Source: Anaeramoeba flamelloides
Lineage: Eukaryota > Metamonada > Anaeramoebidae
DNA: 64,000 nucleotides
Reading direction: 5' to 3'
NCBI GenBank assembly: GCA_027625915.1
Contig: JANTQA010000012.1
Location: 713,001 to 777,000 of the forward strand
Of this stretch, positions 24,705 through 33,532 are shown piece after piece. Made by a program: the position numbers and the translations under genes. How positions within the stretch are numbered: position 1 is the first letter of the stretch; each line of letters opens with the position of its first letter. Under the pieces are notes generated by a model, which saw only the letters and a program-made list of their open reading frames with translations, ran no database searches and was not told the origin of the DNA.

Positions 24705-25589
24705 TATTATTAATATATTTAATTTAGATGATATTGATGAAATTAAAGAATTAGTATTACAATTACCAGACATAAACGGATCTGTTTTAATAATGTTAAT
24801 AAAATTATGCAAAAAAATCAACCAATTTTCTCAAATTAATAAAATGAATTCAACAAATTTAGCAAAAGTTATTGGACCTAATTTATCACGTTCAATAAAC
24901 AATCAAATTGGGTACAAATCAATACGTGCCTTTGAAAAAATGATTTTAAATTATGAGGAAATTTTTTCAAAATTAGAAAAAAAACAATTAAAAAATAAAA
25001 ATCTACAGGAAAAAAAAAAATCGAATGTAAGATTTTTTTTTTTTATTTATTTAAATTTGTTTTGTTTGTATTAATATAATTGCTTTTTTTAAAAAAAATT
25101 ATTATTATATATATATATATATATATATCGTGTGTGCGTGTGTACGTGTGTGTACGTATGTGTATATGTGTATGTTTAATAGAGAGGAATTTATTTTGAT
25201 AAAAATGATTTAGAATTTTTACAAAAGCAAATACATAATTCTGAGAATAATGATTTTCAACAAGAAACGTAATTTCTCCTAGTTTTTTATTTATTTATAT
25301 TTTTTTTTTTGAATTAATGTTTTATTATTGTTCTAAAAATACTCTAATTATAACTGTACTTAAATAATTAATAAATAGATGGAAAAATTTTGAAAAAAAT
25401 TTTAAAATTTCACCAAAAGTTAAATTTACAAATACAAAACAAAGAACAAAACGCCATCCAAATAGAAAATTTATACAAGAATCAAATTCTTCGATGGATG
25501 AAAAACCTTCAGAAACCCGGTCTTCAATTGAAATAAAAAACAAAAAAGATTCAAATACCACAATTTCAAATGATGTTAATGAATTTTAA
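8326..25589 (+). CDS. RhoGAP-domain protein, five exons with two giant introns
   Basis: A RhoGAP stimulates GTP hydrolysis by Rho/Rac/Cdc42 GTPases, normally at membranes or actin sites. Exons: 8326..8782, 17786..17989, 24728..25026, 25183..25268 and 25379..25589. All four introns are GT-AG and every junction keeps the frame (phases 1, 1, 0, 2), giving 418 residues and a TAA stop. Residues 1-115 are a Ser- and Lys/Asn-rich leader. The RhoGAP domain spans about 118-310: NPIFGVTLEEL; the arginine finger GVFRVPGS with R161; LLKSFLRKLSNPLF; and NKM...NLAKVIGPNL, with N264 as the conserved asparagine. The tail is basic and hydrophilic. Between LFENW and LQLP about 7 residues are missing compared with p50RhoGAP, so a microexon in intron 2 could have been overlooked. 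The introns are 9003, 6738, 156 and 110 nt; the first two are packed with mobile elements. The last shows no extra domain. Confidence 0.85.
10329..12426 (+). mobile_element. Head-to-tail array of three 700-bp units with CACTA-like ends
   Basis: Units start at 10329, 11028 and 11726, so the spacings are 699, 698 and 701 bp. The units are nearly identical apart from scattered substitutions and A/T-run length changes. Each begins CACTACAAGGAAAATTT and ends AAATTTTCCTTGTA; the last continues to AGTG. The ends are therefore inverted repeats, and neighbouring units share a CAC triplet. The CACTACAAG end resembles the tips of CACTA (En/Spm) transposons, but no transposase is encoded and no clean 3-bp target duplication is visible. 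The array sits wholly inside intron 1 of the RhoGAP gene. A diverged inverted copy is at about 57986-58721. The final TAGTG is repeated three times. Confidence 0.85.
12650..12960 (+). repeat. Dispersed repeat R2, copy 1
   Basis: It opens with the hairpin AGAGAGGT...ACCTCTCT followed by TTTGCCGTTAGG. It contains CTTTTCCAGAAT followed by AAAAGAA, and ends with GGCACTCTACGGCACTTGAC and a TATAATGTAGGTA block. The same blocks in the same order lie at about 45205-45640, with partial copies at about 30540-30800 and 37830-38040. No frame or long TIR spans it. Confidence 0.65.
13338..13676 (-). mobile_element. 3'-end relic of a LINE (non-LTR retrotransposon)
   Basis: Read on the minus strand, 13575..13338 gives a zinc-knuckle ending of the zf-RVT type found at the C-terminus of LINE reverse transcriptases: ICFCCKKKIDEVDHFIWKC followed by EKYEKTRKYWKNEL, then a TAA stop. 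The CxxC...HxxxxC spacing fits. Just before it, in another frame, comes KLWRLSKKIRHKRETTNN and NAYSAKLKIFNEV, which resembles the segment upstream of that knuckle. At least one frameshift near 13570 separates the two, and the catalytic domain is absent. It is a short dead fragment in RhoGAP intron 1. Confidence 0.6.
14148..14411 (+). CDS. Small hypothetical ORF nested in RhoGAP intron 1
   Basis: The 87-residue frame runs from ATG to TAA and has a mixed hydrophilic composition (MEEPKEIKQLKKVNLDKEK, SSSTNTPPNETCLLNQNN) more like the genes here than the surrounding spacer. It is preceded by two direct copies of a 27-28 bp unit containing TTAGTTTAAGATCTAA, and by a less AT-rich stretch at 13925-14060. 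It could be a tiny nested gene, an unspliced exon or chance. I recognise no domain. Confidence 0.3.
   Translation: MNKSINSYNDFLFILPLPQTSKKTKMEEPKEIKQLKKVNLDKEKSIKNKKLLFQTLLKSITSSSTNTPPNETCLLNQNNDKSEQIKK
15578..15901 (-). CDS. Unassigned 107-codon frame in RhoGAP intron 1
   Basis: It has an ATG start and no stop for 107 codons, which is long for such AT-rich DNA but within what chance could give over 64 kb. The translation is rich in Phe, Leu and Asn with several Cys (KTIYDFRCCFRQLKYLF). It matches no family I know and is not repeated elsewhere in the window. Confidence 0.2.
   Translation of the reverse strand: MSFSRIIMKSMIFGLNFLLRNFSKRHLESNLQFFFNNNQNNTLMKFYVNCKTIYDFRCCFRQLKYLFFLVNYFSGFSYKLKIKLIYQELVHYLSLKNSLKFLITKSD
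16821..17460 (+). repeat. Dispersed repeat R3, copy 1
   Basis: From GGGTGGTAAAGTGGTTATAA to ATAGACGACAAAGAAAAA this stretch matches the reverse strand of about 39410-40045 over roughly 630 bp, with well-conserved blocks. Near its end both copies can be read as related peptides around LLVQIDDKEK, which hints at a former coding element. This copy sits at the end of RhoGAP intron 1, about 300 bp before exon 2. Confidence 0.75.
19176..20706 (-). mobile_element. Tc1-like (DD34E) DNA transposon in RhoGAP intron 2
   Basis: The ends are inverted repeats of about 30 bp: TATAAACTCTGTTTCAGTC plus AATGGGGCCCA on the left, and on the other strand TATAAACTATATTTCAGTC plus AAAGGGGCCCA. They are flanked by TA-rich sequence, as for the Tc1/mariner superfamily. 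The element encodes one transposase on the minus strand, opposite to the host gene. The length of about 1.53 kb is typical. The left end has relatives at about 3356 and 23345, and the right end has one near 44850-44905. Confidence 0.88.
19413..20542 (-). pseudogene. Tc1-like DD34E transposase, nearly intact
   Basis: It starts MENQEIKIRFQIISLYSQG with a helix-turn-helix (RYIADELKIGRKKVRVWIK). After a one-base frame change in an A-run near 20388 it continues GGSKTKITEELIQIVQEK to the catalytic segment. The DDE residues are the D of VVFSDESWF, the D of FMQDGARPH and the E of SPDLNPIENLW. The second D and the E have 34 residues between them, which is the Tc1 pattern. Between RKRGE and NYDTKILIWGAFG lies an 80-nt stretch (20032..19953) that begins GT, ends AG and keeps the frame if removed, so it may be a genuine intron. 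With that intron there is a single frameshift, which suggests a recently active element. Confidence 0.8.
20747..20773. repeat. CpG-rich imperfect palindrome
   Basis: TTTTACACGC and GACGCGTAAAA face each other across a few bases, just outside the right end of the Tc1-like transposon. Five CpG dinucleotides in 27 bases stand out in a region that otherwise has almost none. Confidence 0.5.
20795..21385 (-). repeat. Dispersed 0.57-kb repeat R1, copy 2 (inverted)
   Basis: This is the reverse-strand counterpart of 2690-3265: it starts GTAATCAAAACACGAAAAA after a (TA)n run and ends AATTGTAATACCTGTGATAT before another. It has an internal (TA)n where copy 1 has a shorter one. It lies immediately beside the Tc1-like transposon. 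Confidence 0.75.
21841..23348. mobile_element. 1.5-kb TIR element in RhoGAP intron 2
   Basis: The left end TATATCCCTTAGCACCCC is matched by the right end GGGGTGCTAAGGGATATA as an exact 18-bp inverted repeat, with weaker similarity inward. A related block, CCCTTTGCACCCCAAAATT, occurs inside near 22168. The interior is AT-rich with no recognisable transposase; a 75-codon frame at 22421-22648 cannot be assigned. The TA-rich ends suggest a non-autonomous Tc1/mariner-type element. Confidence 0.75.
23345..23410 (+). mobile_element. Second relic left end of the Tc1-like family
   Basis: TATAAACTCCATTTCACTC followed by a CGCCCAGCCAAAAATG block matches the left end of the transposon at 19176. It begins in the last bases of the TIR element at 21841-23348, as if one element had inserted at the TA of the other. 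Confidence 0.45.
25085..25175. repeat. TA and GT/AC microsatellite in RhoGAP intron 3
   Basis: A (TA)n run passes into alternating purine-pyrimidine GT/GC repeats with ACGT steps and ends a few bases before the acceptor of exon 4. It makes up over half of the 156-nt intron. Confidence 0.8.
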
Positions 25590-26689
25590 ATCAGATATGT
25601 ATCACATTTATGCGTATATTCATATTTATTATCATTGTGTTACAGAAAGATATCAAATGAAAATTGTCAAATTAATGTTTAAAAAAACTGGTTATTTAAC
25701 TTTTTATTTTGCTTTTGTTTTTATTACAATTATTTACAAAGGTAGACCTCTCTATCTATCTATATATATATATATATATATATTGCTAATTCAAATTTTG
25801 AATTGATTTAATGGTACCGAAGAAGAATATTTACATTTATATTGATAGTTTTAAAAATACATAATTATGAACAAAAGAAAAAACACTATTTAATTATTTA
25901 AAATAATTATATTCATGAAACAGATTTTTAAAAAAAAATTATTTCAGTCTAATAATACAAAATTCAATCAAAAAAAAAAAAAAAAAAAATCGTTTTTATT
26001 TTTAAGAATAAGAAGATTTTATTAATTGTAAAATATTGAAAATATTGTTTTAATTTTTAAAAATTAAAATAAATTAGAATTTTTCAGGATTTAAACTAAA
26101 TCTAAATCCGAAAAAAAATAAATCGTCTAAATTTTTTCTTTTTATTTATTTTCTTTTTTTAATTACTTTTTTTACCCTTCTGATAAATTCAATAAATTTA
26201 AAAAAAAAATTTCCTTCAATTTTCATTATTTGTAAATCTGGAGAAATCTACGTTCAAAACAGTAAATTACAAAGAATATTTCAAAGATCAACTAATTTTA
26301 TAAAGTTTCGTTATATTTAAATCATTTATATGCTTTAAACAATGATAGGGTAAAAAATTTCCCAAGTTAAATCTAACTTAAATTCATTGGAAAATCCATT
26401 TAAAATTTTTTACATCCAAATATTCCTTTTTTTTTCTCTGTAAGAGGGTTTTAGAAATAGAAGTATTATTAAAAAAGATAAATAAAATATCCTTTAGGTT
26501 TTAAAGTACTACTTTGTTGATTATAATATAAATAAACTTTATTAACAGAACAAAATGTTAATTAAAGTAATTTTTTTATCTTGAAATTTTTCTCTTTTAT
26601 TTTTTCATACAAGTAAATACTAAAATTTTTTGAAAACTCAACGATTAATCAATAATGTTGACTAACTTTATATTGTTAAGGAAGTAGTT

Positions 26690-27262
26690 TTGGGGGGTTA
26701 TGCCATACTATTCTTAACAAAAAATTATTTTCAATTTTTTTCATCAGAATCATTTTTTCTAATTTTGTAAAATTTTGATTTTGCTTTTTCAAATTTTTGT
26801 TTTTCTTTACACTTTGTTTTTTTTTTCTTTATCTTTTTCTTTGAAATTTTTTGATTTGATACTTATAAATTTACAAAAGATCATGTGGAAAAAAAAAAAA
26901 GATCTTTTAAAAAGACAAACAATCACTAAGAAAATTGAGAATATGATATAACTTTCAAAATGAATTTATTTATATGCACAAAATATTTTGGTTAAAAACT
27001 TTTTTCAGTGAAATTTCAGTAATGTAAAAACCATAATTCTCATTTCAAAAATTCTGACGGATTTTTTTTTATGTTTTTGGTTTTATTTTTTTTTATCTTC
27101 AAAATATCAGGTTTGTATAAATTTAGAATGATTCAAAAAAGAATTACAAATCAGATTTAGTTATTTATTTATTCTTGAATACTAAGAGATAAATATATAT
27201 ATTTAAATATATTATTTTTTTCAATTTTTTATTACAGATGGGTCACAATTGTTGAAATGGAG
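26690..27262 (+). repeat. Dispersed repeat R5, copy 1
   Basis: Blocks including ATTCTTAACAAAAAAT, CAGAATCATTTTTTCTA and AATCACTAAGAAAATTGAGA recur in the same order and orientation at about 59830-60380. The right border GGGTCACAATTGTTGAAATG plus GAGTTTAG resembles an inverted Tc1-like tip, so this may be a non-autonomous member. The left border is not clear. Confidence 0.65.
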
Positions 27263-27544
27263 TTTAGTTATTATTGATCGAGGACAATATTACAATTTTT
27301 ATTTAACCACATTCTCTTCATTTTTTAAGAATTTTGTTTGAATCTACCAAATTAACAAGTTCTAAGAATTAAAAAAAAATCACTTTTCAATTTATAAAAA
27401 TGCAAAAAGGAATAGAGTAAGAGTTAATAAAGTATCTAGTCGACAGTGTAGTACATTTAATTTTTTTATTTAGCAATCTTGTTTTTTGATCATTTTTTTT
27501 TGTCAAGATATCAAAAAAATGAAAACTGATTTTAATTAAAAACT

Positions 27545-27795
27545 AATCGGACAAATATCTTCTTTGGTGTATTTTTAAGTACTCGTATAGATAGGGTTTC
27601 CTCTGGAACAAAAAATAAAAAAAATCAAAAAAAATAAATAATAAAAACCATTTTTTACGATAAAAACAATTATTTTTGACTGTGAAAAAAAGATAGCCAG
27701 AACCTTAATCAATAAAAAAAGAGTGATTTTTGTCATATATCCGAAGAATTTATTTGGAGCATACATCCTAAAGTTGTTAAAACCTAGGGTCATAA
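27545..27795. mobile_element. Partial copy of TIR family M3
   Basis: From GAACAAAAAATAA to ATATCCGAAGAATTTATT this resembles the right half of the complete M3 element at 36615-37095. The left half is missing. It lies between the RhoGAP gene and the B-box/SPRY gene. Confidence 0.45.
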
Positions 27796-28010
27796 AGAAC
27801 ATTAAAATTTAAAAAAAATGTAATTTTTTTTTTCATAAGACCAAGTTAAAACAGTTCTACAAAAAATCAATTTAAAAGTTTCTAAATTGAAAATTATTTT
27901 TATTGTAACCCCCATCTAAATTGAAAAATCTATGTATAATAAGAATAAGAGTGGAAAGCAAAGAAAAGAAAAGAAAAAGCAATAATAATAATCATAATAA
28001 TTAAAAGAAA

Positions 28011-29713
28011 TTAATGAATTGAAATAACTTCATCACGGCTTGCCAATAATACCATTAATTTAACTGCGTTACTTGGTATGGTGAAAGCAGTGCCAGGGCA
28101 AGAATCGTTTACTAAAAATGACAAAGTATTTTTATCCTTGTCAAGTAAAATTTCCACTTTGTCTCCAACTTCTGTACATGGTTCGCCATATTTCTTCCAT
28201 AACCCAGAATGTACTTTCTTCCCTGAAGATGGATCCAAGAAATAAGCGTATTTTGAATTGTAATATTCACCATGATCGGCTTCCTTTAGTCCAACGCCAA
28301 TAAGTATTGTCCAAGAGAAGGCATCTGTAATCTCAAGAGTAATAACATGCTTGCCTCTTGAATAAGATTTGGTTCCCCAGATTGGTTTCCATTTAAAAAA
28401 ATCATCGCCCGAGCCTCTAACTGTTGTGTTATTGTTTTGAAGTTGTAAGCATTTATCCAAGCCATTGGGATCAAATGAGTCTGATGTATAAACTTGAAAA
28501 GAATGGGTATCAAATCTAAAGCTTTCTCCACCATAATTACATTCACTAAAAAAGTATTTCCCAAATTCTTTTGGATTAAATTTACCCACAAACGATGGGT
28601 AATAATAGCGATTAAATTTTTCATTTTCTTTTTCATTTTCATTTTCATTATTATTATAACTGCCACCACTATTATTCTTGTTCTCATAATTTTTAAAAGC
28701 TAATACAATGTGTTTTATCTTTGATGGTGTTTGTATTGATAAAATTAATTTTTTGTTTTCCTGAAATAATACGCGAACTCTTTTTTCTTTCATATTTCGA
28801 TCAATACAGATTTTAAACATTGACAAAGAAATTGTAACTTTTTTGTTTCGTTTAAAGTTCTTTCCCTTGTCGCTTTCTTGTTGAAAAAAATTTATTTTGA
28901 TTTTTGAAGTATGGAACGGCAATTGCATCTCGTTGTTCTCTTTTAATTGCTCAAGGATGTCAGGTAAAATTGTTGTTTTTATATTTTTAAATAATTTTGG
29001 TGGTGACAAATAAAACTCTTTAATCTCCTTAGAGACCTTCTCGGCTTGTAATAGATTTGAAAGCTTATGAGTGGTATTACCTTTGTTGCTTTTTTTTCCT
29101 TTTTTTAATGACTGTGTTAAATTCTTCGAGAGGAGCATCCCTTTCGAAATGCTGTCAAGCGTCTGCTCGGCTCTCTCAATTTCTTGATTTAAAATGCCTT
29201 GTTTTTCTTTGTATTCATTATCCATTGACTGCACTAATTTTTTGTGTGTTAGATCTAGCTCTGTGTGAACAAGCTTTGTCAGATTTGTTAAATTTTTTGT
29301 GTCTTCTTTTTGTTTTTCTAAGAGCTTTTGTTTTGTTCCTTGCAAGTTCTTTTGGTAGCCAGTGATTTTTAGATGGCTTTTCTTTAATTCTTTGTTTTTG
29401 ATTGGATTCTTATTAAAGACAAAATATGTTTTCCATGCTTGTTCCATTTCAACCAAACAGCCTTCGTGATCCTGTTTCTTTTCTTCATAACATTTCTCAC
29501 ATTCCAAGCAATCATCTTTTGAACAATAAAACTTTAAAACTTCATTATGTAAACTACAAATATTTTCTGTTTGTGTTTAAAAAAAAAAAGTAATTGTTAA
29601 ATCCAGACCATATAGCGTTCAAAAAAAAAAAGAGAAAAAAAATTGAAAATACTCTTTATTTCTGTTGGTGTCTCGGTTTCGTTTTCATTTTTGTTTTTTT
29701 GAAATTTGGACAT
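28011..29713 (-). CDS. B-box, coiled-coil and SPRY protein (TRIM-like without RING)
   Basis: Exon 1 is 29713..29653 (ATG; MSKFQKNKNENETETPTEIK) and exon 2 is 29566..28011; the 86-nt GT-AG intron keeps the frame, giving 538 residues. Without this first exon the frame begins inside the zinc-binding domain at a TTG. Residues 24-57 form a B-box: C24-x2-H27-x7-C35-x2-D38-x4-C43-x2-C46-x7-H54-x2-C57. A Lys/Glu/Leu-rich helical stretch (about 60-190) fits a coiled coil. A central linker contains an Asn/Glu run. The last 170 residues look like a SPRY/B30.2 domain (YSRGKHVITLEITD ... ILIGVGL ... GDKVEILLDKDKNTLSFLVND). In TRIM proteins this order gives oligomerisation and substrate binding. The absence of a RING suggests it is not a ubiquitin ligase by itself. 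Its target is unknown. Confidence 0.85.
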
Positions 29714-29929
29714 TTTGGAAAAAATGATAATTTAGTTTTTTTAAATTATCTGTTTTTTTTTTTTTTCATTGAAGACTTTTCTCTGATTAGTGTTGTAAAA
29801 AATAACACTCCAAATTTACTTTGATGTTTTGTAAAGTGGTAAAATCTCAAAATAATATATTTTTTATTTTAAGGTTGAAAAACAATTAATTGGAACAAGA
29901 GGTTATCTTATATTCGGAAATGCCAGCGT

Positions 29930-31412
29930 GTTATTTTGGTTCTGAGTTGACTGATCTTCAACTTGGTAGTTTTTCCTAGTGTTTGTTAAAAAATGCAATT
30001 TTTTTTCAATCAATTTTTAGTTTTTCCAAAAATCCGAATTGATAAGTGAAAGGTAAATAGATTGGTTAGATATTTGATACAAAAATTAATTTTTTGGTTG
30101 TTATTTGAAAATTATAATTTAGGGTTGGTTTTATTTGGAGATTTTGAAAAAAAATGATTGGTTTTTAGTAAAAATTACTATAAAAAAATTAAAATTTTTT
30201 ACCTGAATAAACACCTTTTGTTCTTTACTAGAGACTTTTAAACAAAGATGGTACTACTAAAATCAATAAATACAATAGCTTTATAAATTTGAAGTTCTAT
30301 AGTGTTTGGTTATATTGCAAATACACTTTTTTATTTAAGATGAATGGTTAATCTAAGTTCTATTTTTTTCAACTTTTTTTTTTCAATTTTAAATTAACTA
30401 AAGAAGGCATTTTAGTTTAATTCAACTTGGAGATATTTACTTTTATAGATTATAATTTCTAGTTTGAATATGTTGTACTCATCTAATAAAACTAAAATAG
30501 AGAAAAAAATTCCTTATGATAATTATTGAAAGTGTACTAGTTTTTTTTTACTTTTTCAAATAAACCAAAAATTTATTAAATTTTCTGTTTATTTCTCAAA
30601 TTAATAAAAAAACTAACACAAGTGTCAGTCAAGTGCCTAACTTTTTTTAAATTTAAGAAATTAAAAGAAAATTTCAAAAATTTTCTTTTTATATCTTAAA
30701 TTAAAAAAAAAGCTTACGACGGTTTTACAGAATTCAAAAGAATAGAGTAAAATCATAGATTTTCCTAAATTCTTTTAAATCCTGGAAAAGATAACGGTGG
30801 TTTTTTTTTACTTTTTGCAATAAATAGAAAAGTTATTAAAATTTTCGGTTTTTTTAAAAAAGTAAAAAAAACCTAAAGGAAAATCAAAAAATTATTTTCA
30901 AAAAATTGGGATTTTTTACCTTTTTACTGAAAATAATTCTGTAATAGTCAAAATAATGCATTATCTGTTTGAAAGATATTTATTAAATTTAAAATACTTT
31001 TCAAATATAATAAAATAACCTCTTAACTGTGAAAAAAAAAATTCAAAAAGTTTCTATTAAATTTGAAAAAAATTTTACAGGGAAAATTGGGATTTTCCAA
31101 CTTTAATTGTTAAATATCTTGAAACATAATTTTTGATTCAAGATCTTTTATCAACCAAAAGTATTTATTCTAAGTGAAGTTATCAAAAAGTAAAAAAAAT
31201 TTTCATGATCGTGTTGTGTTAATGGAAAATGAATATTTCAATTTACAAAAAAAAAATTCAATTTTTATTATCTAATATCGAATCAATCAATTTACCTTTC
31301 ACTTATCAATTCGGATTTTTGGAAAAACTAAAAATTGATTTAAAAAAATTTTTATTTTTTAACAAACTTGTTAAAATACATACCATGTCGAAGATTGATC
31401 TGTGAAGAACCA
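29930..31412. mobile_element. 1.5-kb element with long inverted ends
   Basis: The left arm (about 29930-30070) and right arm (about 31270-31412) are inverted copies. They share TTAGTTTTTCCAAAAATCCG and AATTGATAAGTGAAAGGTAAA on both, and TTGGTTCT at the tip. The inner sequence has no recognisable gene and contains a partial copy of repeat R2 (about 30540-30800), probably a later insertion. A16-C-G14 lies directly after the right tip. Confidence 0.7.
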
Positions 31413-31442
31413 AAAAAAAAAAAAAAACGGGGGGGGGGGGGG
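31412..31442 (+). repeat. A16-C-G14 homopolymer junction
   Basis: Sixteen A, one C and fourteen G follow one another. It is the longest G run in the window. Confidence 0.95.
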
Positions 31443-32057
31443 CATGTACTAATATGGATAATACTCAAGGAATCAAAACTTGTAAAGTAAAATATAATAG
31501 AAAATTAAAAATAAATTTTTGTGAAATTGTGTTATGACTATTTTGAAGAGAGATTTGGCCAATTGTATATTAATTATAATCTTGATAAAATAAAATAAAA
31601 TAAAAAATAAAATAAAAGTTATGTTAGAAACAACACATCTCCTAACCAAATATCATTGTCTCTCATAAAGAAAAAATTATCACTTTTTCAAAGAATTTTT
31701 TTTCATTTAAATATTGGCCAATTTTGTGAAAATAAATGTAATATTTAAATTTAAATTGTGATTAATATTTAAAATTTCAACAATGAGTTTAATGTCAGAA
31801 ACCAAACCCAAAAAATAAATGTCTTGTATTTCATGAAGACTTGAAAATCCAAAAAAAAAAAAAAAAACAATTCAAAAAATGTAATTTACTCTATTTACCC
31901 AAAGTATATGGACAAAATAATAAATTTTTTTCTTTTAATGTTAAATTATTTTTTATCATATTTAAGCATACTTTTGTGAAATGTACGTATTCGTACACAA
32001 ATAACTCTAAAAAAAAAGAAAAAGAAAAAAGTTAAAATTAAAGAAAATAATCCTTCA

Positions 32058-32930
32058 AGGTGGTAGTTCTAAAGAATTTTTTCAGATACATTACAAATAT
32101 TATAATTTGGTTTTGTTTATAAATCTTAGGATCTTTTATCTAAAGATTAAATTATATGTTTTTTTATGTAAAATAGTGTTTTTTTTTTCATTTTTTTTTA
32201 TAATGTTATTAGCCACTTATTACAAGTTGTAAGTCAAGAATAGTATTACCTTTTGGTAAAAAAATTTGTCAAAGTGAAAAGGAACAAAAATTTTCCAACT
32301 TTAATTTGAATTTATCATTGTGGAAAAAAAGTGAAAAACAGTTTTTAATTTAGAAAATTATTGAAAAAGAAAATTAAGATCCATTAAAAAAAGAATAAAT
32401 AAATACTAAATGAAGAACTCAGCACAATAACGGTTTTTTTAATACTTTCTTTTTATAGTATGGGTTTTTCTTTGATTGCTCAATTATTAAAAATTTGTTC
32501 AAAAAAATTGGCTGTTTTTGCGATCTCCAAAACCATACCAACAATTTCAATAGAGTAGATTTAAATTCTGATTGTTGGTTTGGTTGGAAATAATATAATG
32601 GATTATTGTTTGTTGTTCATTGGTTTCTTCTTTTTATTGACTTTTCACTAGATTTTCAGTTTCTATTTATGGTTATCAATTAAAAATCATGTCTCGCTTT
32701 TTTTCCAAAAGGGTTATCAGTAAGTACCTTATCCAAGATTAAAGAAAGGTTTACATTTTTGTTGTGTATCTGAGAATTTGTTTGGAAAGTACACCCTTAA
32801 GTGAAATTTCTTTATTTTTTTCTCTTCTAAAAAAAGAGGAACTTCAGTGCAATTACCCGCTTTATGACCATATAACAAAATTTCTGAGGGAGACCTGACA
32901 ACAAAAATATTCAACCTATTATACGAGTGT
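32058..32930. mobile_element. TIR family M3 copy interrupted by an M4 insertion
   Basis: The left arm TTTTTTCAGATACATTACAAA (about 32075) and the right arm GTGTATCTGAGAATTTG (about 32775) belong to the M3 family seen complete at 36615-37095. Between the arms lies an M4-type element (about 32314-32712), so one MITE has entered another. Confidence 0.55.
32314..32712 (+). mobile_element. MITE family M4, diverged copy
   Basis: It matches the intact M4 element at 62104-62538 in the same orientation. Shared blocks include GTGGAAAAAAAGTGAAA, TCTTTGATTG, ATTAAAAATTTGTTC, ATCTCCAAAACCA and ATAATATAATGGATTATT. Its inverted ends have decayed, so it is older than the copy at 62 kb. Confidence 0.75.
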
Positions 32931-33532
32931 TTGCAGAAAAAATGAGAAACAACTTTTCACTAACTTTACCTTATCTTTTTTTTCGTACAAGCAATTATTA
33001 AAAGATAGAGATTTCCCTTTTATGTCTTATTTATTTATTTTTTCTTTTTTAATGTGTATTGCAGGATATATTTTGACTAAACCCAGACTCCTCTGTGAAC
33101 GACTGATTTTCAAATTACTGGTAAAAGATTCATCTGGGTCCAAATTTTGCCTCTTTTAAATTTCAAATCTCATTATTTTGATATTCTTTGATGAAGAATT
33201 TTGACACATTTCAATCATAGTTTTCTGTCAAATCGAAAGAGAAAGAGAAAACAAAAATATTTTTCCAAAAATAAACAATGAGGAAAGTCAGCAGATTTTA
33301 AAATAAACAAGCTAAATCGTAATAAAAATTCTTTTTCGTTGAAGAATCGATTTTTTTAAAATGAAATTTGACTCCCACAAACTTATTTATTTGAATAAAA
33401 CCTTGGTTCTGAGTGTTTGGGTCCAAATTTTTCCTCTTTTTTCAAAAGAGATGCTCACTAGACAATTAAAATGCTTTGTCATTTTTTTATTTTTTAATTA
33501 ATTTCTTATTACTTTCTTAAAATTCATTTCTG

